This document shows, in pieces, positions 1-8,610 of a stretch of 64,000 nucleotides of DNA. Source of the DNA: JAFAGX01 sp035623335. Its GTDB lineage: Bacteria > Acidobacteriota > Terriglobia > Terriglobales > Acidobacteriaceae. Location: contig DASPTQ010000306.1 of the NCBI GenBank assembly GCA_035623335.1, positions 1 to 64,000 on the forward strand. Reading direction: 5' to 3'. The position numbers were made by a program, and so were the translations under genes. Position 1 is the stretch's first letter, and every line of letters starts with the position of its first letter. The notes beneath the pieces were generated by a model, which searched no databases, was not told the origin of the DNA, and saw nothing but the letters and a program-made list of their open reading frames with translations.

Positions 1-717
1 AAAGAGCCGCCATCGCCTACCACAGTCAATCGCGAATTGCAGGTGATCCGCAAGGCTTTCAAGCTGGCGTTCAAGGAAGGGAAGATTCGCACCGCGGTGC
101 CATACTTCCCGATGTCCGTGGAAGATAACGCACGCCAAACCTTCATGACGGTCGAAGTGCTCGATAAGATCCGCACCGCTGCATCGCGTGAGGGTCTGTG
201 GGCGCGGTTCATGGTGGAGATGACCTACACGGTGGGATGTCGCAAGGGTGAGGTGCTAGGACTGACAGTGGGCGACGTGAACTTGGAGGAGGAATATATC
301 AGAATCATCGAGACCAAGAATGGAGACATCAGGGAGATACCACTCACCGAATCGCTGCGCTTGCTGGTTGAGCCTTTAGCGATTGGAAGGGATTCAACGG
401 AGCGGTTGATTCCCGTCAAGGATCCACGGTGCGCATGGCGGCGGATCTGTAAGGCAGCTGGCGTCAAGGCGGGCAAGGACGGCGGTTATGTGCTCCATGA
501 CGGCCGCAGGACAGCTCCCCGCCGGCAGCGATCCGCAGGTGTGGCACAGAGTGTTAGCATGAGGCAAATGGGATGGCGGTCGGATGCCATGTACCGGCGC
601 TACGGAATCGTTGATCGCAGGGACGTGCTCGATGCCTTGGAGAAGACCGAGAACTTCGAGAAGGCGGCACAAATCGGGCACACTGAGACGGTCACTGCAC
701 CATCTAAGGGGCAATAG
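1..717 (+). CDS. Tyrosine recombinase/phage integrase, C-terminal catalytic domain (5' end outside window)
   Basis: The frame is open from base 1, so the gene starts left of the window. The first visible residues (TVNRELQVIRKAF) resemble the end of the SAM-like core-binding domain of phage integrases. The catalytic domain follows with all expected positions: Arg in GCRKGEVLGL, Lys in the TKNG beta-hairpin, the H-x-x-R box (HDGRR), Trp in MGW where many members have His, and the Tyr in YRRYGIV. It may therefore be active, although HDGRR departs from the usual HDLRR. It catalyses site-specific DNA strand exchange. It ends 27 bp before a tRNA-Arg gene, a common integration target, but on the 5' side of that tRNA rather than at its 3' end. 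No phage or plasmid genes follow it here. Confidence 0.85.
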   Translation, partial: KEPPSPTTVNRELQVIRKAFKLAFKEGKIRTAVPYFPMSVEDNARQTFMTVEVLDKIRTAASREGLWARFMVEMTYTVGCRKGEVLGLTVGDVNLEEEYIRIIETKNGDIREIPLTESLRLLVEPLAIGRDSTERLIPVKDPRCAWRRICKAAGVKAGKDGGYVLHDGRRTAPRRQRSAGVAQSVSMRQMGWRSDAMYRRYGIVDRRDVLDALEKTENFEKAAQIGHTETVTAPSKGQ

Positions 718-744
718 GTGTTGTAAACTGTTGATTGTAAAGAT

Positions 745-821
745 GGGCGCGTAGCTCAAGCGGATAGAGCATCGGATTTCTAATCCGAGGGTTGCAGGTT
801 CGATTCCTGCCGCGCCTACCA
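745..821 (+). tRNA. tRNA-Arg, anticodon TCT
   Basis: A cloverleaf can be drawn. The acceptor GGGCGCG pairs with CGCGCCT (first pair G-U), followed by discriminator A and an encoded CCA at 819-821. The anticodon stem TCGGA/TCCGA encloses the loop TTTCTAA, giving anticodon TCT (arginine, AGA/AGG). The T arm is GCAGG-TTCGATT-CCTGC. A reverse-strand frame across it yields the familiar artefact peptide GIEPATLGLE. Confidence 0.95.
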
Positions 822-828
822 CACTTCT

Positions 829-1118
829 TTACTCACGAAACATTTCGCGGACAATAGCGTCAATCTGTTCTTTTCGCGACGTTCCATCCAGGCCCCCGGC
901 GAGTTCAGAGCTCTTGTGACGTTTGGCGAGTTCTTTGAGACGAGCAGCAGCCTCCTTGTTGGGCCTTCGATTCGAAAGGTGACGTTCGAGCCAGTCCACA
1001 ATTTCACTCGCGCTGCCGAAGTTTTCTGCATGATCCCAGGTAGATCTGCACCAAAGATTTCCTCAATGAGCATCACAGCTTCAACGACATCGGGGCTGTC
1101 CATTGCTCTGGGAATCAT
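829..1118 (-). pseudogene. Acyl-carrier-like small protein, broken by a one-base frameshift
   Basis: Read from the ATG at 1118, the first frame gives MIPRAMDSPDVVEAVMLIEE and then FGADLPG, resembling the DSL-x-x-VEL-x-x-x-xEE helix II of acyl carrier proteins with Ser at the phosphopantetheine position. After codon 28 the sense continues in another frame: DHAENFGSASEIVDWLERHL, then SNRRPNKEAAARLKELAKRH, ending in IVREMFRE and a TAA at 829-831. Adding one G to the GGG run (CCC on the plus strand, 1035-1037) would restore a continuous protein of about 96 residues. The gene is 7 bp from the tRNA-Arg 3' end. Function unknown. The lesion could be real decay or a homopolymer error in the sequence. 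It lacks helix I of a normal ACP, so even the intact form would be atypical. Confidence 0.65.
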
Positions 1119-1525
1119 TGGGAGATTTTACGCCCTAGTCTAGGGTGGGCATTCGCTGTTCGGCATCGTCGCGGTTTTTCTGATGCTCGTGGGATGTTGG
1201 TTCGTAATCCTCCTGTTCCTTCGCAGAATCTCACTGACTTCGAGATAATCAGGCTCATGCCACCTAATGTCACTGCTGGTATCAAAGGCACGAGGCAAGC
1301 CGGCGCCGAATGGACAGGTCATTTTGCGCTCAGGCCTGGTTTGTGCAGCCTTGGCTGAATTTGCTGACAGATAAACCAGATTAGGCATACAAGCACAAAA
1401 TCTGAGGAAGTGACCAAGGGCACGCTATGAGGATGACGGAAGCGCCGAACGCTATCGCGATGGTCCGAACAGATGCCCTTACACAATTCCAAACCCCCCG
1501 AGGGCCATGACAACCGCAATCGGGT
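1119..1525. other. Intergenic stretch without a supported gene
   Basis: About 400 bp separate the broken acyl-carrier-like gene from the next coding region. Several short overlapping frames exist on the minus strand (for example 1140-1388 and 1319-1519), but none has a recognisable domain, a ribosome binding site or consistent coding character. I see no repeat or RNA here. Confidence 0.5.
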
Positions 1526-1969
1526 TCAGTGCGGCAAATACCCTGATTCCATCGGCAGTTTTCCGTCCACACGCACCACGTTGATCGTGCCGTCGACGGC
1601 TCGCACATCCACCAAACCGATTGCGCCCGGCGTATTCTGCACGATCTTGAGAACTTCGGCGTCGGAGTCAGCGATCTGAATCGAGTCCCGGTGACCTGTA
1701 ATCATAGCCTTCCATTCTGCGGGGCTGACTTTGATTAAGCGCTGCAGCGTTTCCGTTTCACCCGGGGAGTTATTGTGCAGGATCAGTACTATTGGCTGTC
1801 CTTCCGCCCACTTCCTGACATCGGACCGAAAAATCTTAGCCAAATAAGCGGAGGAGACATTTCCCACTTGGTTCTCTTTGTTAACCACGACCGCCATGTG
1901 GTGGGCAAAACAGGGGGTCAGGAACGACAGCAGAAAAATAAGCAGGGCTGCGAACCGCTGGAGTCTCAT
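1526..1969 (-). CDS. Small PstS-like periplasmic substrate-binding-domain protein
   Basis: The 147-residue product has a signal peptide (MRLQRFAALLIFLLSFLTPCFA) ending before HHMAVVVN. The mature part resembles the phosphate-binding (PBP-like) fold: NVSSAYLAKIFRSDVRKW, then HNNSPGETETLQRL, and GAIGLVDVRAVDG near the C-terminus. These correspond to the Ser/Thr-Gly ligand loops of PstS, but the protein is less than half the usual PstS length, so it is at most a single-lobe relative. ATG 1969 is preferred over an upstream TTG at 1987 because AGGTG lies just upstream. No transporter genes are adjacent. It may bind phosphate or another oxyanion, or act as a sensor component; the ligand is not deducible. 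Confidence 0.75.
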   Translation of the reverse strand: MRLQRFAALLIFLLSFLTPCFAHHMAVVVNKENQVGNVSSAYLAKIFRSDVRKWAEGQPIVLILHNNSPGETETLQRLIKVSPAEWKAMITGHRDSIQIADSDAEVLKIVQNTPGAIGLVDVRAVDGTINVVRVDGKLPMESGYLPH

Positions 1970-2205
1970 AGGCACACCTAGTGGCAAATGTTTAAGTGAG
2001 GTTACTCGACAAAGCTAACTGAGATTATCGTCTGAGGAGGTCAAAACCTTTGGTTAAACCGGATGGGGAGTATCCGGGACGCCAACACATCTGTCCGCCC
2101 GGATCACACTCTGTGGGTTCAACATCCAGATTGCCCCACCATCCGCCAGCTACTGGCGCGAACGGGTGTGGGGCGATCACCGCCGCTTCGCTCGCGAACC
2201 ACGGC

Positions 2206-4875
2206 TCACTGCGGGTTCGCAGCTGCATGCAGCAAGATGGTCAAGGGCGGGACGTGTTCCGGCTTCACGTAGCGGTTTACCAGGAAGCGCTTCCCATCCT
2301 TGGCGACGTCATAGGTAAAGATGTCGGTCGAAGAGATCGGCGCGCGCCCATGAATCTGGAACAGAGGCGCAGGCTGCCCGGTACCGAAAGCCGTCTCACC
2401 GTTGACAGGTACCGCCATCAACATGCCACTTGGAGAAATATAGAAAATCTCTTTGCCGTCTGCCCGCCAACGTGGTTCGGTTCCTCCGCCGCGCGAGACT
2501 TGCCATTTTCCCGTAGCGCCGGGGAACGAGCTGACGTAAACCTCCCACGCACCCGACTCGTCGGAGGCGTAAGCTACCCATTTTCCGTCAGAAGATATCT
2601 GTCCGTTGGTTTCGTTGGCTTTGCCATTCAGTAAGGGGACCTTTGTCGCGCCTGCTATCGGCAAGGTTACCAGATAGGTGTGAAGGGGCGCCTGTTCGGT
2701 GGCAAGAAGCTGTTGGCCGTCCGCCGACCAGGAGTTGGGAAGGATGTCACTCGTCGCGCCAGGGCTGCTAAAAAGCACTTTTTCTTTTTCCAGCCCGCTG
2801 GCCGGTTTGGCCATTACTTTGGACGACACCGAGCCAACGGAACGGTAGGCTACCGTGCTTCCGTCGCGCGACCAAATGCCGTTGGTTTCTTCCGTGGGAT
2901 CGAACGTGAAGCGCGCATTCTCGGAACCGTCAATATGCTCTAGCCAGATATCCACATTGCTTACCTTCAGGTCAGCGATGTCGACGGCCACCCGTTTTCC
3001 ATCCGGCGACAGCGTCGGGTTCGCAATGATCGCCGGTTCACCGATCCGGCCCAGTTCTTTGCCCGTGCGGTCCTCCCACGTGAGTACGGACAAGGCTGCG
3101 CCCACGCCCGTGTTGTAGATCACTGTGCCGTTGAGAGAAACAGCAATCGCCGCCCAGATAGTGGAGGGCTGATAGCCGACGGTACCGGCTATCGGCGTGC
3201 TGTTTCCTGATACCTGTCCACTGGCGGGATCGAAATTCACGCTAACCAGCTGCTTCTGATCGCCCGCGTAATAAAGATGCCCGGAATCGTAGCCAAAACT
3301 GGAATGACAGAGCAGGAGAAGCTTTTGTCCTTTGTCGCCGAGCGAGCCGAGATAGATGCCGCTGACCTTGTCATCGCTTACGTTAGAGAAATTGCCCCCC
3401 CAATACAAGAAATGTTTGCCGTCGGGAAGAAAGACCGGCCAACGGTGTGTTTGCTGCTCTGGTTTGGCCTCCATGATTTCCTGTGTAACCGGAGCCGCCC
3501 CGCTGCCATCGGGATTGATTCGCCATATGCCACTGCTGGGGTCGGGAGCGTAGATGATGATGTTCTGCTTTCCCCAACTTCCGCCGCGACCAGCCTCGGT
3601 CCGAGCCAAAACCTGCGGTGCACCGCCAGAAACTGCGATTTTCTGCAGTTTGTCATTGGCGAAAAAGCCTAGGTAAGCGCCGTCGGGCGACCAGAAAGGA
3701 AAACTCGCGCCCTGCGTGCCGGGCAAAGCCTTGACGGCCGGCGAGTCGATGCGCTGCACGTAAAGCAGGGGCAGCCCGGTACTGTCCTCGGGGGAAACGA
3801 ACGCCAGCGTGGAGCCGTCGGGCGAGAGCGCCATGTGGCTGATGCTCATTTCATCGGATCCTGCAAGAGAGAACTGCTTGCGAGTTGTAGGCTCAGGACG
3901 GTGCGCTAGGAACCATATCACGGCTGCAGCTGCCGCCATTGCCAGCCCCACAGCCGCCCAAGCAAGCAAGCGCGTCCGGCTAGGCGCAGCGGTGGTCGGG
4001 GCGTGCGCCGCCGTGCTCGCCTCGCTGCCCGATAGAGCACTCAAGGCGAAGGACAGATCGCGCGCCGACTGAAAACGTTCCTCGGGATTCTTCTCCAGGC
4101 AGCGCCGCACAATGCGATCCAGCGTGGAAGACACGATGCCGACCGGACCCGACAATTCAGGCGGATCGTGTTTCAGCACCGCAGTCATGGTCTCCGCCGC
4201 AGTGTCCTGGCGAAAGGCCCGCGAGCCGGAAAGCATTTCATAAAGGACGGCGCCAAAGGCAAAAATGTCGGTGCGAGCGTCAACCGCCTCGCCGCGGACC
4301 TGTTCCGGCGCCATGTAGCTCGCCGTGCCCATGACCACGCCCGCTTCAGTCCGCAAACTGGTCAGGGTAAGGTCATTCAGGCTTTGAGTTGGACTTTGGG
4401 CGAGCTTTGCAAGGCCAAAATCCAGAATCTTGGTCCGTCCATCCTTGGTGAGAAAAATATTCTCCGGCTTGAGGTCCCGATGGACGATCCCCTTTTCATG
4501 CGCCGCCGCCAGCCCATGTGCGATCTGCACTCCGTATTCAACGGTCTTGCGCGGGGGCAAAGCTGCCCGGTCGAGCGCCGCCCGCAGGCTTTCGCCCTCC
4601 AAGAGTTCGGAGACAATGTAAGGCGCCCCGCCTTGTTCGCCGATGTCATGGATGGCAAGGAGGTTCGGGTGATTGAGCGCAGCAACGGCGCGTGCCTCCT
4701 GCTCGAAGCGCCGCAGCCGCTCGCCATCTCCGGCAAACGACTCGGGCAGAATCTTCACCGCAACATCACGCCCCAGCCTGGTGTCGCGAGCGCGATACAC
4801 TTCACCCATCCCGCCAGCGCCGAGCGGTGAGAGGATTTCGTAAGGGCCAAGTTTGGCACCAGCGGTCAGCGCCAT
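2206..4875 (-). CDS. Membrane Ser/Thr protein kinase with TolB/PD40-type beta-propeller sensor
   Basis: The product has 889 residues. The kinase domain spans about 11-280: glycine loop LGAGGMGEVY (18-27), Lys41 in VAVKIL, catalytic HRDLKPEN with Asp134, DFG at 152-154, and YMAPEQ of the activation segment. A single membrane helix lies at about 302-324 (LLAWAAVGLAMAAAAAVIWF). The outer C-terminal part has repeated SPDG/W-s-x-DG blades typical of PD40/WD40-like propellers. This is the PknB-plus-propeller architecture expanded in Acidobacteriota: an inside kinase with an outside ligand- or protein-binding propeller. I start at ATG 4875 (MALTAGAKLGPYEI) rather than the longer frame to 5043, since a TATAAT lies only about 15 bp upstream and the extension is not kinase-like. 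No cognate phosphatase is nearby. Confidence 0.93.
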   Translation of the reverse strand: MALTAGAKLGPYEILSPLGAGGMGEVYRARDTRLGRDVAVKILPESFAGDGERLRRFEQEARAVAALNHPNLLAIHDIGEQGGAPYIVSELLEGESLRAALDRAALPPRKTVEYGVQIAHGLAAAHEKGIVHRDLKPENIFLTKDGRTKILDFGLAKLAQSPTQSLNDLTLTSLRTEAGVVMGTASYMAPEQVRGEAVDARTDIFAFGAVLYEMLSGSRAFRQDTAAETMTAVLKHDPPELSGPVGIVSSTLDRIVRRCLEKNPEERFQSARDLSFALSALSGSEASTAAHAPTTAAPSRTRLLAWAAVGLAMAAAAAVIWFLAHRPEPTTRKQFSLAGSDEMSISHMALSPDGSTLAFVSPEDSTGLPLLYVQRIDSPAVKALPGTQGASFPFWSPDGAYLGFFANDKLQKIAVSGGAPQVLARTEAGRGGSWGKQNIIIYAPDPSSGIWRINPDGSGAAPVTQEIMEAKPEQQTHRWPVFLPDGKHFLYWGGNFSNVSDDKVSGIYLGSLGDKGQKLLLLCHSSFGYDSGHLYYAGDQKQLVSVNFDPASGQVSGNSTPIAGTVGYQPSTIWAAIAVSLNGTVIYNTGVGAALSVLTWEDRTGKELGRIGEPAIIANPTLSPDGKRVAVDIADLKVSNVDIWLEHIDGSENARFTFDPTEETNGIWSRDGSTVAYRSVGSVSSKVMAKPASGLEKEKVLFSSPGATSDILPNSWSADGQQLLATEQAPLHTYLVTLPIAGATKVPLLNGKANETNGQISSDGKWVAYASDESGAWEVYVSSFPGATGKWQVSRGGGTEPRWRADGKEIFYISPSGMLMAVPVNGETAFGTGQPAPLFQIHGRAPISSTDIFTYDVAKDGKRFLVNRYVKPEHVPPLTILLHAAANPQ

Positions 4876-4890
4876 AAATGTGTGCGCGTC

Positions 4891-4896
4891 ATTATA
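4891..4896 (-). promoter_or_regulatory. Probable -10 box of the kinase gene (near-leaderless mRNA)
   Basis: The minus strand reads TATAAT here, a perfect -10 element, 15 bp from the kinase ATG at 4875. Transcription would begin about 9 nt before the ATG, leaving no room for a normal ribosome binding site, and none is seen. No good -35 is visible, so activator help is possible. Confidence 0.45.
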
Positions 4897-5079
4897 GTGC
4901 AGGGCTGGACCAGGCGCTTCCCACCATTCTGGCGGGTGGGCAACTCGGAAGTAGATCCTTGACCCGCTAATCCTTGAGCCCCCAGGCGACTTGACAGGCG
5001 AGGTCGGCCCGGGAAGGAAGGGCGGGCACACCATTCCGGGCATCTGATAGGAAACCGTACGAGCCGACCAAGTTTTTGT

Positions 5080-5085
5080 TATAGT
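5080..5085 (+). promoter_or_regulatory. Possible -10 box upstream of the C-N hydrolase gene
   Basis: TATAGT lies 20 bp before the ATG at 5106, between the divergent kinase and hydrolase genes. A ribosome binding site (GGAGG at 5096-5100) follows at good spacing. The -35 region is weak. Confidence 0.35.
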
Positions 5086-5105
5086 GCGTGCCGTCGGAGG
5101 TCCTT

Positions 5106-5999
5106 ATGCCTAGGATAGTTCGCTGTGGCCTGATTCAAGCCCGGAATGTACTCGGAGCCAATCACTCCCTGGCACAAATCAAGAAGGCGATGATCGACAA
5201 ACATCTCAAGCTCATCGAGCAAGCGGCCAAGAAAAAAGTTCAAATTCTCTGTCTGCAGGAGCTCTTTTATGGACCTTATTTTTGCGCCGAGCAAGATCCA
5301 CGTTGGTACGAACTCGTAGAACCCGTGCCAGAGGGGCCAACCACTGTCCTGATGCAAAAACTCGCCGCACGACATGGCATGGTCACGGTGGTGCCCGTTT
5401 ATGAAGAGCAGATGACAGGCGTGTATTTCAACACGGCCGCGGTGATCGACGCCGATGGCCGTTACCTTGGCAAATATCGCAAACACCACATTCCGCACTG
5501 CCATCCGGGTTTCTGGGAGAAGTTCTATTTCACGCCCGGCGACCTGGGATACGAGGTGTTTCAGACGAAATACGCCAAAGTGGGCGTGTACATCTGCTAC
5601 GACCGTCATTTTCCGGAAGGGGCCCGCATTCTGGGGCTCAACGGCGCCGAGATCGTGTTCAATCCTTCGGCGACAGTAGCGGGACTCTCCGAATATCTAT
5701 GGGAGCTGGAACAGCCGGCGCATGCCGTGGCCAACGGTTACTTCGTCGGTGCCATCAACCGTGTAGGCAAGGAGAAGCCGTGGAACATCGGAGAGTTTTA
5801 TGGCAAGAGTTATTTCTGCAATCCGCGCGGCAAGATCTTTGCTCAAGCCAGTCGGGATAAAGATGAACTTCTCGTCGCTGAGCTCGACCTGGACATGATT
5901 CTCGAGGTGCGCAAGGTGTGGCAGTTCTTCCGGGACCGTCGCCCGGAAACCTATAGCCCGCTGACCACGCAAACCGGGAAAGCCGTTGCTGCCGATTGA
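5106..5999 (+). CDS. Nitrilase-family C-N hydrolase, likely beta-ureidopropionase/N-carbamoyl amino acid amidohydrolase
   Basis: The 297-residue protein carries the nitrilase triad: Glu52 (QELFYG), Lys126 (KYRKHHIP) and Cys164 (YICYDRHFPEG). The HHIPHCHPGFWEKFYFTPGD segment resembles beta-ureidopropionases and N-carbamoylases. Those enzymes hydrolyse N-carbamoyl-beta-alanine or N-carbamoyl amino acids to the amino acid, CO2 and ammonia, the last step of reductive pyrimidine or hydantoin degradation. The start at ATG 5106 is set by GGAGG five bases upstream. It is followed 16 bp later by an NCS1 permease, and a dihydropyrimidinase is encoded 2.6 kb downstream, which supports this role over that of an aliphatic nitrilase. 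Exact substrate is inferred. Confidence 0.88.
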   Translation: MPRIVRCGLIQARNVLGANHSLAQIKKAMIDKHLKLIEQAAKKKVQILCLQELFYGPYFCAEQDPRWYELVEPVPEGPTTVLMQKLAARHGMVTVVPVYEEQMTGVYFNTAAVIDADGRYLGKYRKHHIPHCHPGFWEKFYFTPGDLGYEVFQTKYAKVGVYICYDRHFPEGARILGLNGAEIVFNPSATVAGLSEYLWELEQPAHAVANGYFVGAINRVGKEKPWNIGEFYGKSYFCNPRGKIFAQASRDKDELLVAELDLDMILEVRKVWQFFRDRRPETYSPLTTQTGKAVAAD

Positions 6000-6015
6000 T
6001 CCATCGGAAATCAGA

Positions 6016-7443
6016 ATGAACACTTCCGCGGCCTCAAGAAGCATCCAGGCGAGCTCGCTGTACAACCCAGATCTGGCTCCTACGCAAGCAAATCACCGCA
6101 CCTGGGGGGTCTATAACTACGCCGCCCTCTGGGTTTCCATGTCGGTGAACATCCTGACTTACATGCTGGCCGCCAGCATGATTCAGGGGGGAATGAACTG
6201 GGGACAGGCGTTGATGACTGTGTTTGTGGGTAATGTCATCGTGTTGGTTCCGATGTTGTTGAACTCACATCCAGGAACCCAATACGGAATTCCGTTCCCG
6301 GTGCTCGCTCGCGCGTCGTTCGGCGTGCTCGGAGCCAACATTGCTGCGGTGTTGCGGGCTCTGGTGGCTTGCGGCTGGTTCGGTATTCAGAGCTGGATCG
6401 GCGGCGAGGCGATGAATACCTTATTGAGGACACTCTGGCCTGCATGGCGGCAGGTTCATTTCGGGGTCGCCATTTGCTTCCTTGCGTTTTGGTTGATCAA
6501 CCTACTGGTGGTCCTGCAGGGAATTGAATACATCCGTTTCTTGCAGGGTGTCAGCGCGCCGATTCTGTTGGCCGTAGGAGTGCTTCTCCTGGTGTGGGCG
6601 TACATCAACGCCGGTGGCTTCGGCCCGATGCTGTCGGCTCCATCGCGCTTCAGCGGCGTGCCAGATTTCCTGAAGTTCTTCGTGCCGGCGCTGAACGGAA
6701 CGGTCGGCTTCTGGGCGACAGTTTCCCTGAACATTCCCGATTTTACCCGCTTCGCCCGCAGCCAGCGCGAGCAAGCAATCGGCCAAGCAGTCGCCTTACC
6801 CACGACCATGACCTTTTATGCATTTATCGGAATCGCGGTTACGTCGGCGACGGTACTGATCTATGGGACGGCTATCTGGGATCCGGTACAGCTTCTCAGC
6901 CATTTCCATTCTCCTCTGGCCGTGGTGATCGCGCTGATCGCCATCTTGTTGGCCACCCTCAACGTGAACATCGGGGCGAACGTAGTCTCTCCGGCGAATG
7001 ACTTTTCCAACCTGCGACCACGGCGCATCAAGTTCAAAACCGGCGGCGTGATCACCTGTTTCATGGGGCTTGCGATGATGCCCTGGAAGCTGTTGGCGGA
7101 CTATCGCACATTCATTCTGGGGTGGTTGGGCGGTTATGCGGCTTTCCTCGGACCCATCGCTGGGGTCATGATTTGCGACTATTTCCTGATCCGGCGCCGG
7201 GTTTTGCTGGTCCCTGACCTTTACCTTCGCGGCGGCGCCTATGAGTATTCGCGGGGGGTAAACTGGCGTGCGGTTTGGGCCTTGGCGCTCGGAGCGGGAA
7301 CCGCCCTGGTGGGACTGGTTGTGCCCTGGCTTCGTTCCCTCTATGACTACTCCTGGTTGATCGGTTTCACGGTTGCGTTCATCGCTTATTACGCACTGAT
7401 GTCGTCGCAGCGGGGGACAGCCATGAGCCCGGTCGAAGCCTAG
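6016..7443 (+). CDS. NCS1-family nucleobase/hydantoin/allantoin permease
   Basis: The 475-residue integral membrane protein has about twelve hydrophobic segments. NCS1 features include the N-terminal NHRTWGVYNYAALWVSMSVN motif, GIQSWIGGEAMN in TM3, and ANDFSNLRPRRI in the loop after TM8. NCS1 members import uracil, hydantoins, allantoin or cytosine with Na+ or H+. ATG 6016 is chosen over TTG 5986, which would overlap the upstream gene. It lies 16 bp after the C-N hydrolase and is presumably co-transcribed. Uptake of a cyclic ureide (uracil, dihydrouracil or a hydantoin) fits the neighbouring hydrolases. Confidence 0.93.
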   Translation: MNTSAASRSIQASSLYNPDLAPTQANHRTWGVYNYAALWVSMSVNILTYMLAASMIQGGMNWGQALMTVFVGNVIVLVPMLLNSHPGTQYGIPFPVLARASFGVLGANIAAVLRALVACGWFGIQSWIGGEAMNTLLRTLWPAWRQVHFGVAICFLAFWLINLLVVLQGIEYIRFLQGVSAPILLAVGVLLLVWAYINAGGFGPMLSAPSRFSGVPDFLKFFVPALNGTVGFWATVSLNIPDFTRFARSQREQAIGQAVALPTTMTFYAFIGIAVTSATVLIYGTAIWDPVQLLSHFHSPLAVVIALIAILLATLNVNIGANVVSPANDFSNLRPRRIKFKTGGVITCFMGLAMMPWKLLADYRTFILGWLGGYAAFLGPIAGVMICDYFLIRRRVLLVPDLYLRGGAYEYSRGVNWRAVWALALGAGTALVGLVVPWLRSLYDYSWLIGFTVAFIAYYALMSSQRGTAMSPVEA

Positions 7444-7528
7444 TCGCGCTGAGGATCCAGGAGATGCCCAAGCAGTTTCGGACTCGGCTTGATCGGGGGG
7501 CGCCGGCAAAGCTTTGCTTCGACGAACC

Positions 7529-8530
7529 TCAATGTCCGGTCTTCAGAAACTCCGGCATCACCTCAGTCTGAAAAGTGCGCAGTTGCTCTTCTTCATTTCC
7601 CGACATCAGATAGAGGTTGAACTGAGTGACGCCGGCGGCAGAGAGCGTCCGCAATTTCTCAATCTGGGTCGATGCTGACCCGAGCAGGCAGAAGCGGTCG
7701 ACAACCTCATCCGTCACAAAACTCTTGTTGTCGCTCTCCACTTCGCAATGGTGCAGGTAATCGTAGGACGCGCGAGCCTGTATGTAAGCAGTCAAGGAGG
7801 CAGGCAGCTTCTCGGCCGGATAGCGACCAACAAGGTCCACTACATGGTTAGAAACCAGGGCAGGGAACCAGCGCACTTGTTCGCGCGCGAGCTTCACGTC
7901 GTTGGAGACCCAGGCTGGGGCGGCAGCCATGATCTCGATTTTGCTGAAGTCGCGCCCAGCCTGCCGGGCGCCGGCCCGTACAAACCCGCTACACCAGGAA
8001 ATCAGATCGGGGTCGGCAAACTGCAAGATGACACCGTCGGCAACCCGTCCCGCCATCTCAAGCACCTTAGGACCGTATCCCGCAATCCAAACACGCGGTG
8101 AGCCCGGGGCCCATCGGATGCTGGTGGGCTGTCCTTCGTATTCGATCTCTTGTCCCGCGGTAAGCGCACGAAAGGTTTTGATCGCGTCTTCCAGTTGCGA
8201 CCAACTGACCGGCTTTTTCCCCAGCACACGTCGTGAACTGTCGCCGCGGCCGATGCCCAATTCCATGCGTCCGCCAGAAATCACGTTCAAGGTGGAAAAA
8301 AGACTGGCCGTGACCGTGATGTCGCGCACCGCGGGATTGGTGACGCAGGTTCCCAGCCGCAAGCAACGAGTGTTGGCCGCCATCAGGGTCAACAGCGGAT
8401 AAGGCTCCTTCCACAGGATGTGGGAGTCGAAGATCCAGCCATATTGGAAGCCGCCACTCTCAGCCTGCCGCGTGAGGTTGAGCATACGCTCAATCGAGAG
8501 ATCTGGTTTTAACGTGAAACCAAATTGCAT
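7529..8530 (-). CDS. Luciferase-like (LLM) flavin/F420-dependent oxidoreductase
   Basis: The 333-residue protein has the TIM-barrel LLM fold. MQFGFTLKPD at strand 1, RLGTCVTNPAVRD, GRMELGIGRGDSSRR and WIAGYGPKVLEMAGRVADGV are characteristic of F420- or FMN-dependent members. The start is ATG 8530 since the upstream extension to 8581 has no family similarity. It is convergent with the permease and divergent from the dihydropyrimidinase, with an 80-bp shared upstream region. LLM oxidoreductases occur in hydantoin/pyrimidine clusters of other bacteria. Here it could act on the ring or on a by-product, but the reaction is not deducible. No F420 biosynthesis gene is visible, so the cofactor may be FMN. 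Confidence 0.85.
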   Translation of the reverse strand: MQFGFTLKPDLSIERMLNLTRQAESGGFQYGWIFDSHILWKEPYPLLTLMAANTRCLRLGTCVTNPAVRDITVTASLFSTLNVISGGRMELGIGRGDSSRRVLGKKPVSWSQLEDAIKTFRALTAGQEIEYEGQPTSIRWAPGSPRVWIAGYGPKVLEMAGRVADGVILQFADPDLISWCSGFVRAGARQAGRDFSKIEIMAAAPAWVSNDVKLAREQVRWFPALVSNHVVDLVGRYPAEKLPASLTAYIQARASYDYLHHCEVESDNKSFVTDEVVDRFCLLGSASTQIEKLRTLSAAGVTQFNLYLMSGNEEEQLRTFQTEVMPEFLKTGH

Positions 8531-8610
8531 GCCGGTCCCATCCCTTTGCGAATGCGCGGGAAGTTTAGCATAAAATGCCACATCGGCCGTTTGCCATGGA
8601 AGGAGGGGGC

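Noticed and set aside
394..822. 142-codon minus-strand frame starting MVGAAGIEPATLGLE
   Set aside because: The N-terminus is the reverse complement of the tRNA-Arg gene, a well-known false-gene pattern, and the remainder is antisense to the integrase.
1140..1388. 82-codon minus-strand frame
   Set aside because: No ribosome binding site, no recognised domain, and overlapping frames of equal quality; treated as noncoding.
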